This document shows, piece after piece, positions 25,883 to 34,791 of a stretch of 64,000 nucleotides of DNA. The notes under the pieces were generated by a model. It had not been told where the DNA came from. It made no database searches and worked only from the letters and a program-made list of their open reading frames with translations. Within the stretch, counting starts at the first letter, position 1, and the number at the start of each line of letters is the position of its first letter. Source of the DNA: CAYVQF01 sp964454015 (GTDB lineage: Bacteria; Myxococcota_A; Bradymonadia; UBA4248); the NCBI GenBank assembly GCA_964454015.1, contig CAYVQF010000002.1:124001-188000 (forward strand). The letters are read 5' to 3'. A program made the position numbers and the translations under genes.

Positions 25883-26304
25883 TGAGGTGGTGGTTGCCCG
25901 TGTGGCTCATGGCCGTCGGTTGTGGTGGGGTTTACGAGGATTATGCTCCGAGCCGCAAGGACGAAGTTGCGCTGGCGGTGGTCCCTGATTTCGTGCGCGT
26001 TGGGGACGATCTTCGTCAAGTGGATGTCTTCGTGGAGGTGGATCCCGAAGGCGCCTTTGTGACGGGCCTATCCATGGGTAGGGGGGTCGAGGTCATTGCC
26101 TTTGATTCACGCGAGAACCGCGGCTGTGGTGTCAGCGCCGTTCCCGAAGCTTTCACGGCCTCGAAGGTCTTTCGCTTGTGTGTGAATGTGCGGGTGCAAG
26201 GTTGGGTGCAGGTGGGGATGCACGAGGTGGAGGTGGACGTGTATCATCCCAGGGGCCATGTGATCGGACGCGCTCCTTTTTTTGTGTTGAGTCGCTTACC
26301 GTGA
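25879..26304 (+). CDS. small beta-rich lipoprotein
   Basis: The product has about 141 residues from ATG 25879; ATG 25870 or 25882 are also in frame. The signal ends in a lipobox (MAVGCGG). The mature part is predicted mainly beta (VAVVPDFVRVGDDLRQVDVFVEV and a final YHPRGHVIGRAPFFVL), like a small immunoglobulin-type domain. No known family is recognised. It overlaps the end of the Kazal/antistasin gene and precedes the TPR/barrel gene by 36 bases, so the products probably act together at the envelope. Confidence 0.72.
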   Translation: MMRWWLPVWLMAVGCGGVYEDYAPSRKDEVALAVVPDFVRVGDDLRQVDVFVEVDPEGAFVTGLSMGRGVEVIAFDSRENRGCGVSAVPEAFTASKVFRLCVNVRVQGWVQVGMHEVEVDVYHPRGHVIGRAPFFVLSRLP

Positions 26305-26340
26305 GGTTTGGATGTCAAGGGTGGGGGGGCATTTCTCGAG

Positions 26341-27438
26341 ATGGGGGCGAGTGTGTTGAGAGGCTGGCGACGGGCGGGAGTGGTGCTCCTTGCGCTGGGG
26401 GTGCTAGGGTTGCCGGCGGCTGGTGCCGACGTCATTCCCGGGACGGCAGAGGAGTATCGGCTGCACTTGGGCCAGGCGCAGGCGTGTTATGCTTGGGTGG
26501 ATTATCGCTGCGTGATTCGGGCGCTGGAGGGTTTATTGTTGGTTGGGCGGGCTCTCCCTGCAGGGTTGAGTGAAGAGGAGATCCGCGAGGGCTACGAGTT
26601 GTTGGGCCTTGGCTATTTGAGTTTGGGTTTGTACGAGGAGGGGGAGCTGGCCTTTCGGCGATTGTTGGAGCGGGACAGTGGCTATTGTTTGGAACGTGTT
26701 GAGGCCTCGCCGCAGCAGAAGGCAGTGGTCATCCGGTTATCGGAGGAGCTGGCGGCGGTTGCGGCGGGGGAAAGCTTGGGTCGTTGGGTGGGTCTGAGGA
26801 TAAGGGACGTGGTCTTGGCGCAGTTGCGTTGGCGCGACAGGGCACTTAGCGAGGCCGAGGCTGTTGGGGCTGTGCTTGGCAGGCTGGTCGAGGTGCGGGC
26901 GCGTTCGGTGGTGAGGCAGGCCCAAGAGTTCAAGTGGGGCCCCTGGGAGTTGTGGTTGGGCGGGGGTGGTGGGTGGCGTGGCTTAGTGGGCAGGGATGGG
27001 TCCTTGTGGGGCGGTGGCTGGGGTGCGTGGCTGGGGGCGGGGATCTCGCGCAGCCCGCTCTTCGTTCGTCTGTTGCTGGCGTGGTCCGGGCACGGTTCTC
27101 AGGTGAAGGATCCGGTGATGGGGGAGCAGGGCCGGTTGCATTTGCTCGATGGCGCCATGGACTTCGGTGTCAGTGGCCGTCTGTGGTGGGTGCATCTGGA
27201 GGCGGGCTGTGGCGTGGGGGCGCAGTGGTTGTGGGCAGATGGGCGTGGTTCCGCGTTGGTGCCTCGGTTGTCTTTGAGCGCAGGGATGGAGGTGGGCCTG
27301 TGGTCGGGGTTGCGTCTTTTTGGTAGGCTCGAGAGCCCGTGGGTTTTTGCGCGGGTGGGGCCCGAGGGCGCGCTCCAGGCGAGCGTTTCATGGTGGGCCG
27401 TGATGGGTGTGGCGTGGCGCAAGGCGATTGCGCCTTGA
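26341..27438 (+). CDS. exported TPR-like plus beta-barrel-like protein
   Basis: The 365-residue product is read from ATG 26341, behind a G-rich stretch; the longer TTG 26308 start is unlikely. A signal peptide (about 1-30, ending PAAGA) is followed by a helical TPR-like half (about 35-190), then a Trp/Gly-rich second half with alternating residues typical of an outer-membrane barrel (repeated GxWxGxG and LxLxxG). No named family is recognised. The helical part may sit in the periplasm and the rest in the outer membrane. It lies between two lipoprotein genes of the same operon. Confidence 0.65.
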   Translation: MGASVLRGWRRAGVVLLALGVLGLPAAGADVIPGTAEEYRLHLGQAQACYAWVDYRCVIRALEGLLLVGRALPAGLSEEEIREGYELLGLGYLSLGLYEEGELAFRRLLERDSGYCLERVEASPQQKAVVIRLSEELAAVAAGESLGRWVGLRIRDVVLAQLRWRDRALSEAEAVGAVLGRLVEVRARSVVRQAQEFKWGPWELWLGGGGGWRGLVGRDGSLWGGGWGAWLGAGISRSPLFVRLLLAWSGHGSQVKDPVMGEQGRLHLLDGAMDFGVSGRLWWVHLEAGCGVGAQWLWADGRGSALVPRLSLSAGMEVGLWSGLRLFGRLESPWVFARVGPEGALQASVSWWAVMGVAWRKAIAP

Positions 27439-27456
27439 TGGGGCGAGAGGTGAAGC

Positions 27457-29532
27457 ATGGTGCGTGGATGGTTGCTGTTGGGGGTGTGGTGCTTGTGTGG
27501 TTGTAGTGGTGCGGCGCCGCTGGCGACAGGGGGTGGGCTGGCCGAGGCCCCGGCTGCGGCGGCGGAGGTTGAGGGGCTGCGCTTGTTCTGGGGCCACCGT
27601 CAACCGGCGCAGGCCTTTGTCTTCAGCGCCGATGGCTCGCTGTTGTACTCGGCCACGGGGGGGGAGGAGGTCATTGCGTGGGACTTGGCGGCAGGGGTGC
27701 CCATACGCAAGTTCATTGCGCCCTTGGGTGAGGTTGTGACGGGTTTGGTGTTGGCGGCTGATGGGTCGTACTTGGCCGTCGCCGACAGTGTCCAGATTCA
27801 TTTCTTTGCGCCGCACAACGGGACGCTATTGCGTACACTGCGACTTCCGGCGAGCCAGATGCCGGGCGAGTCGGTCGTGGAGATCACGGCCTTGAGCGCA
27901 GCGGCGACGCCGGACCATCTGTTGGTAGGTGATTCACTGGGGCGGATTTCTCTCTTCGATGTCCAGAATGGGACGTCGAAGACCATCTATCGCACGGGCT
28001 TGCAGGCGATTCAGTCTGTGATCAACGGACATGGCTGGATTGGGGTGTCGGATCGGCGGCGCACCATGGTGTTGGACTCGAGCAAGGATCCTGTCCCCTT
28101 GCCAGTGCGTGGCACCATCGAGGGGGTGGGCCTGCGCGATATGGTGCGCTACGACAAGGTCTTGGCGGGGACGGATGGCGACAACATTTTGCTGTGGGGG
28201 CCCAACTTTGCCGAATCGGCGCGGGCCATTCGGGTGGGCCAGATTGGTCGCATGGCGTTGGCCCCGGCCAAGGACATGGCGTTGTTGATCAATGGCAACG
28301 GTGAGCTGGAGGCGTGGCGTTTGGACAAGCGGCGGCGCCAGGAGGTTGGCTACGGTGAGACGCGCTTGCCGGCATTGGTCGGGGTGGATCCCACGGCGAA
28401 GTGGGTGGTGACGGCTGAGCAGGCGGCGTTGGTGGTGCGGAGCGTGAGTGAAGGTCGGCAAGTGCATCGCTTGGAGTACGCCATCGTGCCCCATTTTCTG
28501 ATGTTTGAGCCGGGAACACATCGTTTTCTGGTGGCTGGCAACGACGGTCGTCCTGCGCGCTATGATTTGAAGAAGCCGACGACGTTGGAGCCCTTTTCCC
28601 AGATGGCGGGTCCGATATCGGCGGGGGTCTTGGACATGGCGACGAATGGTTTTTTTGCGACGACCGAGGCGGGGGAGGTCTTGGTTTTCGATTACAAGCG
28701 GGGGCGCATTGCGCGCTATTTGACCGCGCAAGTCGGTCCCAAACCGCGCTTGGCCTTGGCTGGAGCGCGCTTGGCCTTGGCCTCGGAGCGGCGCGGATTG
28801 GACGCGACGGGTTTGGGTGACTTGGTGGTGTGGGATCTGGCGGCGGACAAGGCAGAGGCGACGCTCAACGTCACGGATGTGGTGGATGTGCAGTTGGCGC
28901 TCTCTGGGACCCGGGTCTATTACGCGAGTCGTTCCGGGATTCTGGAGAGCTGGGATTACCGCAGTCAGCAGCGCGGCAAAGAGATCGATGGCCACAACAA
29001 AGTGGTGCGTCGTTTGCGGCAAGATCCAGGGGGGATGCTGTTGGCGCTCTGTGGCGATGCGGGGATTTCCTTTTACTCGCCCTCCTTGCAGTTGATGTGG
29101 TTTGCGCCCATGCCGGGGTGTGTGGATGTGGCCTTCTCCCATGATGGGACGCGATTGGTGGCGGCGACGGCAGAGCGGCAGGTCAACCTGGTCTATTTCG
29201 AGGGAGATCAGGTGCGGAGCGAGGCGGTGGTGCGGATGCCGACGGCCGTGACGTCCATGGCCGTTTCGTCGAGCAATGACTTTCTCCTCGTGGGTGAGGC
29301 GCGGGGGACCGTGTCGGTCTTTGATTTACGGCGTCAGAGTACGCAGCCACAGGTGACGTTGCAGATTTACGACGAGGGGCGCTGGGTTGTCTATACGCCC
29401 CATGGTCGTTTCGATGGCCAGCCAGGGGATCGGGTCCGTTTCGACGTTCAAGGTGAGATCGTGCGGAGTATAGGCGGGAATGTGCGTTGGGGACGAGAGG
29501 CGGGGGCGGTGTACCAAGCGCTCGATCTCTGA
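27457..29532 (+). CDS. WD40/beta-propeller lipoprotein
   Basis: The 691-residue product starts at ATG 27457 after GAGAGG. A lipobox (CLCGC) ends the signal. The remainder is a series of beta-propeller blades with WD40-like pieces (FSADGSLLYSATGGEEVIAWD, AFSHDGTRLVAAT, LLVGEARGTVSVFD). The end (GRWVVYTPHGRFDGQPG) resembles the tail seen in WD40 proteins fused to caspase-like domains in other bacteria, but no protease domain is present. It probably acts as an envelope scaffold. It lies 18 bases after the TPR/barrel gene and 36 bases before nnrDE. Confidence 0.85.
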   Translation: MVRGWLLLGVWCLCGCSGAAPLATGGGLAEAPAAAAEVEGLRLFWGHRQPAQAFVFSADGSLLYSATGGEEVIAWDLAAGVPIRKFIAPLGEVVTGLVLAADGSYLAVADSVQIHFFAPHNGTLLRTLRLPASQMPGESVVEITALSAAATPDHLLVGDSLGRISLFDVQNGTSKTIYRTGLQAIQSVINGHGWIGVSDRRRTMVLDSSKDPVPLPVRGTIEGVGLRDMVRYDKVLAGTDGDNILLWGPNFAESARAIRVGQIGRMALAPAKDMALLINGNGELEAWRLDKRRRQEVGYGETRLPALVGVDPTAKWVVTAEQAALVVRSVSEGRQVHRLEYAIVPHFLMFEPGTHRFLVAGNDGRPARYDLKKPTTLEPFSQMAGPISAGVLDMATNGFFATTEAGEVLVFDYKRGRIARYLTAQVGPKPRLALAGARLALASERRGLDATGLGDLVVWDLAADKAEATLNVTDVVDVQLALSGTRVYYASRSGILESWDYRSQQRGKEIDGHNKVVRRLRQDPGGMLLALCGDAGISFYSPSLQLMWFAPMPGCVDVAFSHDGTRLVAATAERQVNLVYFEGDQVRSEAVVRMPTAVTSMAVSSSNDFLLVGEARGTVSVFDLRRQSTQPQVTLQIYDEGRWVVYTPHGRFDGQPGDRVRFDVQGEIVRSIGGNVRWGREAGAVYQALDL

Positions 29533-29568
29533 GGGGGCTCGGTCGGGCGCAGGGAAGGAGGGAAGGGC

Positions 29569-31140
29569 ATGGATGGGTGGTTGGGGCGTTGGCGCGTGGT
29601 GGGGTGTGATGAAATGCGCGCCTTGGATGCTTGGGCCATCGAAAGGATGGGCATCCCCGGGGTGGCGCTCATGGAGAATGCCGGTGCTGGGGTGGCGCGT
29701 GCGGTCGCGGCGCGCCTTGGGAGCGGTGAGACCGGTCGGGTCGCGGTCTTGTGTGGCGGTGGCAACAACGGTGGCGATGGATTCGTCGCGGCGCGTCATC
29801 TGGCGCATCAGGGGTATGAGGTGCGGGTCGGCGTGTTGGCTCCCCTGTCGCGCATGGTCGGTGATGGGGCGACGAACCTTGGTATCCTCGAGCGTGCCGG
29901 GGTGCGGGTAGAGGCCTTGGGTGAAGATGCCCTCGACGCGGAGGCTTTTGCGTCCTGCTGGCAGTCATGGGTGCAGTGGCGACCCGAGGTGTGGGTGGAT
30001 GCCTTGCTGGGGACGGGTTTGCAGCGTCCCGTGGGTGGGCGCATGGCTGAGGTCATCGCGCGTCTTGGGGCGCTGCCGTGTGGGTGGATTGTGAGCGTGG
30101 ATTTGCCGTCGGGGGTGGACGGAGACAGTGGGCGCGTCCTAGGTTGCGCGGTGCAAGCGCAAGAGACGGTGACCCTGGGGGCGCACAAGGCCGGTTTGTG
30201 GTTGCAAGAGGGGCGGCGGCTAGCTGGCACGGTTCGGGTGGAGGGGATTGGTTTTCCGCCTGGGACGGCGGCGATCTGTCCCAGTGCCGGGTGGCTGCTG
30301 AGTCGCGAGAGCGTGGGCCAGTGGCTGGAGGCGCGTCCGTGGGATGCCCACAAGGGGAGCTGTGGCCACGTGGTGGTCGTCGGTGGGAGTGCTGGCAAGG
30401 AGGGGGCGGCCCTGCTGGCGGCGCGTGGTGCGTTGCGGGTCGGTGCCGGGCTGGTGACGGTGGCGGTGCCGCGCGGGTGTGGGGCCGCGATTGGGGCGAG
30501 TGAGCTGATGGTGGAGGAGGCCTGGGATGGCGTGAGTGGCGCGGGGGACTTGCTCGAGTCGGTGCTGCGGCGCGCTGATACGGTGGTGCTGGGGCCTGGG
30601 CTGGGGACCTCAGGCGTGGCGCATGGGGTGGCGCGGGCGGTGCTGTCTGGGCACGGCGGTCCGGTGGTCATCGACGCAGATGGGCTCAACATCCTGGCAG
30701 AGGATAAGGAGCTGCGTGGACTGTGTCGTGGCGAGTTGGTGTTGACGCCCCACCCGGGTGAGATGGGGCGTCTGGTTGGCATGACGGCGCGAGAGGTGGT
30801 CGAGGATGCTCTGGCCCTGGCGCGCGGCTACGCGCGGGAACACGGGGTGACCCTGGTGCTGAAGACGGCGAGCACTGTGGTCAGCGCGGCGGATGGCTGT
30901 TACGGCATCAACACGAGCGGTACGCCGGGGATGGCGAGTGCCGGGATGGGGGATGTGTTGGCCGGAATCATCGGTGGCTTGCTGGCGCAGGGTGCCGGTT
31001 CTTGGGCGGCAGCGGCGCTTGGGGTTTGGATCCACGGGCGGGCTGGCGAGCTGGGTGCAGCGCGGGAGGGGGTGCGCGGTCTTACGGCCAGCGGGTTGTT
31101 GAGCGCCCTTGGGGCGGTGTGGTGTGAAGTCGAGGCGTAA
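29569..31140 (+). CDS. nnrDE: bifunctional NAD(P)H-hydrate epimerase / dehydratase
   Basis: The 523-residue fusion is of normal length. The N-terminal epimerase domain (about 1-215) has the YjeF signature with VLCGGGNNGGDGFVAARHL. The C-terminal kinase-like dehydratase domain (about 230-520) has LTPHPGEMGRLVG and the phosphate-binding GTPGMASAGMGDVLAGIIGGL. It repairs damaged NADHX and NADPHX in the cytoplasm, using ADP or ATP for the dehydratase step. It is the last gene of the operon and has no evident link with the envelope genes ahead of it. The start ATG 29569 follows GGAGGGAAGGGC. Confidence 0.96.
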   Translation: MDGWLGRWRVVGCDEMRALDAWAIERMGIPGVALMENAGAGVARAVAARLGSGETGRVAVLCGGGNNGGDGFVAARHLAHQGYEVRVGVLAPLSRMVGDGATNLGILERAGVRVEALGEDALDAEAFASCWQSWVQWRPEVWVDALLGTGLQRPVGGRMAEVIARLGALPCGWIVSVDLPSGVDGDSGRVLGCAVQAQETVTLGAHKAGLWLQEGRRLAGTVRVEGIGFPPGTAAICPSAGWLLSRESVGQWLEARPWDAHKGSCGHVVVVGGSAGKEGAALLAARGALRVGAGLVTVAVPRGCGAAIGASELMVEEAWDGVSGAGDLLESVLRRADTVVLGPGLGTSGVAHGVARAVLSGHGGPVVIDADGLNILAEDKELRGLCRGELVLTPHPGEMGRLVGMTAREVVEDALALARGYAREHGVTLVLKTASTVVSAADGCYGINTSGTPGMASAGMGDVLAGIIGGLLAQGAGSWAAAALGVWIHGRAGELGAAREGVRGLTASGLLSALGAVWCEVEA

Positions 31141-31164
31141 AAAAAAAGGCGGGACCAGCCCGCC
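31139..31164 (-). terminator. rho-independent terminator for the small minus-strand lipoprotein
   Basis: Read on the minus strand, GGCGGG and CCCGCC (31164-31159 and 31153-31148) flank a five-base loop and are followed by nine Ts (31147-31139). It partly overlaps the nnrDE stop. Confidence 0.9.
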
Positions 31165-31182
31165 GCATCGAGAGTGGGCTGT

Positions 31183-31392
31183 TTAGCCCCTCTTGCCTTC
31201 TTCCCACTCGCAGTAGCCGTCTTTCCATTTGCCGGTCTGGGGGTCCTGCTGCGGGGGAACCCACTTGCGATCGACAGAGCACTTGCCTTCGCTGGTGTTG
31301 GCGGCCCAGGAGCCGCATCCCGCGACAAGTGAGGAGAGGGCAAAGATGGCCACGGTGACGACAAGAAGTGAAAGCTTCAATTGGCTCTTCAT
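31183..31392 (-). CDS. small Cys-containing lipoprotein
   Basis: A 69-residue lipoprotein is predicted from ATG 31392, with GGAGGT just upstream on the minus strand; the longer frame from 31509 would bury the signal. A lipobox (LVAGC) gives a mature peptide of about 45 residues with Cys residues at GKCSV and GYCEW, perhaps a disulphide pair, and a Trp/Lys/Pro-rich sequence. No family is recognised. It has its own terminator and is probably an independent small transcript. Confidence 0.8.
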   Translation of the reverse strand: MKSQLKLSLLVVTVAIFALSSLVAGCGSWAANTSEGKCSVDRKWVPPQQDPQTGKWKDGYCEWEEGKRG

Positions 31393-31527
31393 GGATAGAC
31401 CTCCAAAATGACTGCTAATGTGAGCCGATGATCGGCGCAAGAACCACAACCTCAAGAATGGGTGTAGCACATTCCCCAAGCCCGGCAAAGGGTGACCGAA
31501 AACGACCATCGCGTCAAGCGCACGCGT

Positions 31528-34500
31528 TCAGTATGGATCCAGCGGGCGGTAATGCAATGCTTCGTGATCCGAGAGCCAGCCATCCTGGATGAGATTCCGA
31601 ATGCGGGTGCTGTCGATGTCGCGGCCCTGGGTCGCAGGGCGGCGGTCTCGGGGTTGGCGCACGGGTTCGGTGATGGCAGGCGCTTTCTTGGCAGCCGCTG
31701 TGGGCTGTGCCGGGGACGTGGGGGAGGGTGAGGTGAAGACGAGGAGGGTGGCCATCGCCACCAGGGCGAGGATCGCCAGTAGCGCCCAGAGGGCCGCGTC
31801 CCGGCGGAGGATACAGAGGGCGCCCGCAAAGAGGAGCAGCAAAGCGGCGACGACGCCTTCAGCAATGCGGCGCGGCGGCTCCTGCTGGGGTGGGGCGAGG
31901 GGGGCCGTGGCGGCCTGGAGGATGGCCTTGGTCGTTCGTTCAAGGCTTTGGCGCGCGGCGACGACGTGAGCTTGGGGGTCGCTCGTGGTGGCAGGGGTGC
32001 TCGTCTGCAGAAGCTCAGCCAAGCTCAGGCCGCGCAAAGCGTCGAGGAGAGCCACTAGGTCGCGTTGGTCATCCGGGTGGAGGTGGGGGGCGTTGAGGCG
32101 CAGTGCAGCGACTTGGGTGTGGTGCGTGGGGAGCGGTTGGTGGCTAGGGACGCGGAGGGCGAACTCGAGGCTGAGCGCTCCGGAGGATGCGGCGATGGGC
32201 GGCGCGAGGTCGCGGGAGTCCACGATGATCCACCCATGGCCACTCTCTGTGGTGTCGAGGCCGTAGAGGTGAATGAAGGGGTGGTGCCGGAGGGTGAAGG
32301 CGACCGTGTCCAAGGTGCTGGCCAGGGAGCCTGGGCCGGTGTGGACGTTTGGAGCTGGAAGCTGGGCCTCCGGTGGGGGTGGTGGGTGGCGCAGCGGCTC
32401 GGTGATGAAGAAGGCCGCCGGCAGCAGGGCCATGAGTGTCCATATGACCCCGCGAGCGGGTGTGCGTGGGTGGCGTGCGTGCAGGCGGTGGAAGCGGTTG
32501 CGCCAGGCGGGCGCGTGAAGCCAGCGCGGCAGATGTCGGGTGACCAGGTCCGTCAGGACGAGGCTGGTGAGCAAGGCCGCCAGGGCGTAGGTGACGAAGC
32601 GCACGCCCAGGACAGAGAGGACGAGCGCGCCAAGGATGCCCGCTCCCAAGGCAGCGCCCCAGTGGTCGAGGGCCTCCAGCCACGCAGCGACCACAGGGCG
32701 TTCGTTTCGCCGTGGCCCAAGATCGTGGATCGCCATGGCCAGCGGGAGGCCACAGAGGAGGCCAGCACCGGCAAAGCAGAGGGGGAACAGGGACCAGGCC
32801 ATGGGCGCGCTCGCCCCCTGGAGGTGGTTCAATAAGGCTGGGCAAAGCAAGATGAACGCGAGAAGGGGGAGGAGGAAGAGGGCATGTGGGTAAGGGTGGC
32901 GTGTGCGGATGCGGTTGCCGAGAAAGACGCCGAGGCTGCTGCCGAGCATGAAGATGGCCGAGAGCCAACCCAGTTGGAGCATGAGGTTGCCCAGGCGGTT
33001 TTGCACGGCGAAGAGCAGCAGGAGGTTCAGGGTCATGGCGCTGGCACCGAGGAGGGCGATGGCCAGCTTGGCGCCGAAGGCGGAGGGGTTGAGGGCCGGT
33101 GGGGTTGAGGCGAGGAAGAGGGTGCGGATGGCTAGGAGCCACAGCAGGGCGAAGAGGAGCCATGGCAGAGGAGTGGTTTGGGCGAGGCGGGCCAGGGCGG
33201 TGGTGTCGACGCCGTCTTGGAGGAGGGTGATGCGGAGGGTGTGGAAGAGGGCGATGGGGTGGAGGTGATGGTTGATGGGTGTCTGGGCATTGATTTGGAG
33301 CGAGCGTTGGCGCCAAGCGACTCGGTCTGGGGCGAGAAGGTCGAGGAAAAAGGTGTTGGGGACGGGTGATTCGGGGGCGAGCTCCCGGTGACGTTGGGCC
33401 AGTGTCGGTGCGTCGAGGGTGACGCCTCGCGGGGAGGAGGCGGCGATGAGGAAGGGGCGTTCGCCCGGGGTGACCAGGACGCAGGGGAAGACGCTGGCGA
33501 AGGTGGCGACGAGGGCACTGGCGAGCGCGCGCTGTGGTCCTTCGAGTTGGTTTTCAGCCGCTTGAATGGTGGTGATGAGGGCGCCCGCGGGGCTGAGGTG
33601 GGTGGCGACGAGGGCATAGAAGTCGCGGGTGAAGTGGCGGTTGGCCTGGAGGGTGTTGGGGTCGCCGAGATCGAGAAAGATCAAATCCCAGTTGTGGTTG
33701 GGAGGGGCGCAGGTGTGGAGTCCGCGGGGATCGGCGAAGCAGAGGTGGAGGCGGGGGTCGTCGAGGGCTTCGCGGTCCTGCTGGGGGTAGTAGGGGAGGA
33801 CGCCGGCGACGAGCTGGGGGTCATGGGCGAGGGCGGTGACCTTTGTTGTGGGGTAAGCGAGGAGGGCGCGGAGCAGGTCAGGGCGGAGATGGCCGATGAC
33901 GAGCAGGTGCTGCGCGTGGGGTACCTGGGCCATGAGGAAGGCAGCGGTGAGGAGCGCCTCATCGTCGGCTTCGGTGGATGCGAGGAGGGCGCCATCGGTG
34001 AAGATGAGGTGTTGGTGGTCGAGGCGGCCGATGTGGACTTTGTGATGGGGTGTATCGAAGGTGTGGACGAGCTGTGCCTGGGGCAAGATGGCTTGCCAGC
34101 GCAGTGCCTCGAGGCGGTGCTGGACTAGGGTGGCGAGGGGGGTCGCGGCGATGAGGGCGAGGAGGAGGGTGACGACGGTCGTGGTGGCGCGCAGGGCGGG
34201 GTGGCGGGTGGCGGCGAGGCGCGCGGCGCCAAAGGTGAGGCACGCTGCGGCGCCGGTGAAGGTGTGGAGCGGCGAGAGTGAGAGGGCCAGCGTGGTGGTG
34301 AGGATGATGCCGCCTGCGCCGGCCCCGAGGGCCTCGATGGCGTAGAGGCGGCTGACGCTGGCTCCGTCGGAGTTGGTAGCGCGGCATTGGTAGAGGGCGG
34401 CGAGGAGGGGAAAGAGGGCGCCCGTGAGGAGGCTGAAGGGGGCGTTGAGGAGGGCGACCCCGGCGAGGTTGTGCGCCAAGGGAATCCATTGCCAGTGATC

Positions 34501-34791
34501 GGGTCCGAAGAGGGTGCGAAAGGAGACGAAGGCGGTGATCTGGGCGCTGGCCAGGCCCAAGTAGACGAGCAAGAGGATGACGAATGACGGCACGCGCCGG
34601 AGGTGTTGGTGGCAGCGGGCGCCGATGAGGGCTCCGAGGCCAACCCAGAAGAGCCAGGTGGCGAAGAAGAGGGCGAGGTTCAACTCGGAACCATGCATGG
34701 CGGCGAGATAATCGCGCAGCATGATGGTCTGGGCGGTGAGAGAGAACGCGCCGAGGGAGAAGGCGATGAGGACGAGCGGGCGCCTGGCCAT
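31528..34791 (-). CDS. 1087-residue membrane protein: spermidine-synthase-like domain, second membrane domain, NosR-like FMN-binding-like tail
   Basis: The N-terminal membrane domain (about 1-225, 6-7 helices) is followed by a methyltransferase-fold domain (about 235-480) like those of membrane-fused spermidine synthases. Its glycine-rich SAM loop is degenerate, but DLIFLDLGDPNT is retained. A second membrane domain (about 545-770) and a soluble domain (about 830-1000) follow, the latter with GHGWIIVDSRDLAPPI and ALRGLSLAELL, as in NosR-type FMN-binding domains. The [S/T]GA[T/S] flavinylation site seems lost: the matching stretch reads VVAARQSLE. One or two final helices and a charged tail complete it. 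The start overlaps the Memo-AMMECR1 stop (TAATG). Its reaction is unknown; a membrane carrier or electron-transfer partner of the AmmeMemoRadiSam set is inferred. Confidence 0.8.
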   Translation of the reverse strand: MARRPLVLIAFSLGAFSLTAQTIMLRDYLAAMHGSELNLALFFATWLFWVGLGALIGARCHQHLRRVPSFVILLLVYLGLASAQITAFVSFRTLFGPDHWQWIPLAHNLAGVALLNAPFSLLTGALFPLLAALYQCRATNSDGASVSRLYAIEALGAGAGGIILTTTLALSLSPLHTFTGAAACLTFGAARLAATRHPALRATTTVVTLLLALIAATPLATLVQHRLEALRWQAILPQAQLVHTFDTPHHKVHIGRLDHQHLIFTDGALLASTEADDEALLTAAFLMAQVPHAQHLLVIGHLRPDLLRALLAYPTTKVTALAHDPQLVAGVLPYYPQQDREALDDPRLHLCFADPRGLHTCAPPNHNWDLIFLDLGDPNTLQANRHFTRDFYALVATHLSPAGALITTIQAAENQLEGPQRALASALVATFASVFPCVLVTPGERPFLIAASSPRGVTLDAPTLAQRHRELAPESPVPNTFFLDLLAPDRVAWRQRSLQINAQTPINHHLHPIALFHTLRITLLQDGVDTTALARLAQTTPLPWLLFALLWLLAIRTLFLASTPPALNPSAFGAKLAIALLGASAMTLNLLLLFAVQNRLGNLMLQLGWLSAIFMLGSSLGVFLGNRIRTRHPYPHALFLLPLLAFILLCPALLNHLQGASAPMAWSLFPLCFAGAGLLCGLPLAMAIHDLGPRRNERPVVAAWLEALDHWGAALGAGILGALVLSVLGVRFVTYALAALLTSLVLTDLVTRHLPRWLHAPAWRNRFHRLHARHPRTPARGVIWTLMALLPAAFFITEPLRHPPPPPEAQLPAPNVHTGPGSLASTLDTVAFTLRHHPFIHLYGLDTTESGHGWIIVDSRDLAPPIAASSGALSLEFALRVPSHQPLPTHHTQVAALRLNAPHLHPDDQRDLVALLDALRGLSLAELLQTSTPATTSDPQAHVVAARQSLERTTKAILQAATAPLAPPQQEPPRRIAEGVVAALLLLFAGALCILRRDAALWALLAILALVAMATLLVFTSPSPTSPAQPTAAAKKAPAITEPVRQPRDRRPATQGRDIDSTRIRNLIQDGWLSDHEALHYRPLDPY

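Noticed and set aside
31139..31164. Terminator for nnrDE on the plus strand
   Set aside because: The plus strand has As before the stem and no Ts after it; the signal works only for the minus-strand lipoprotein.
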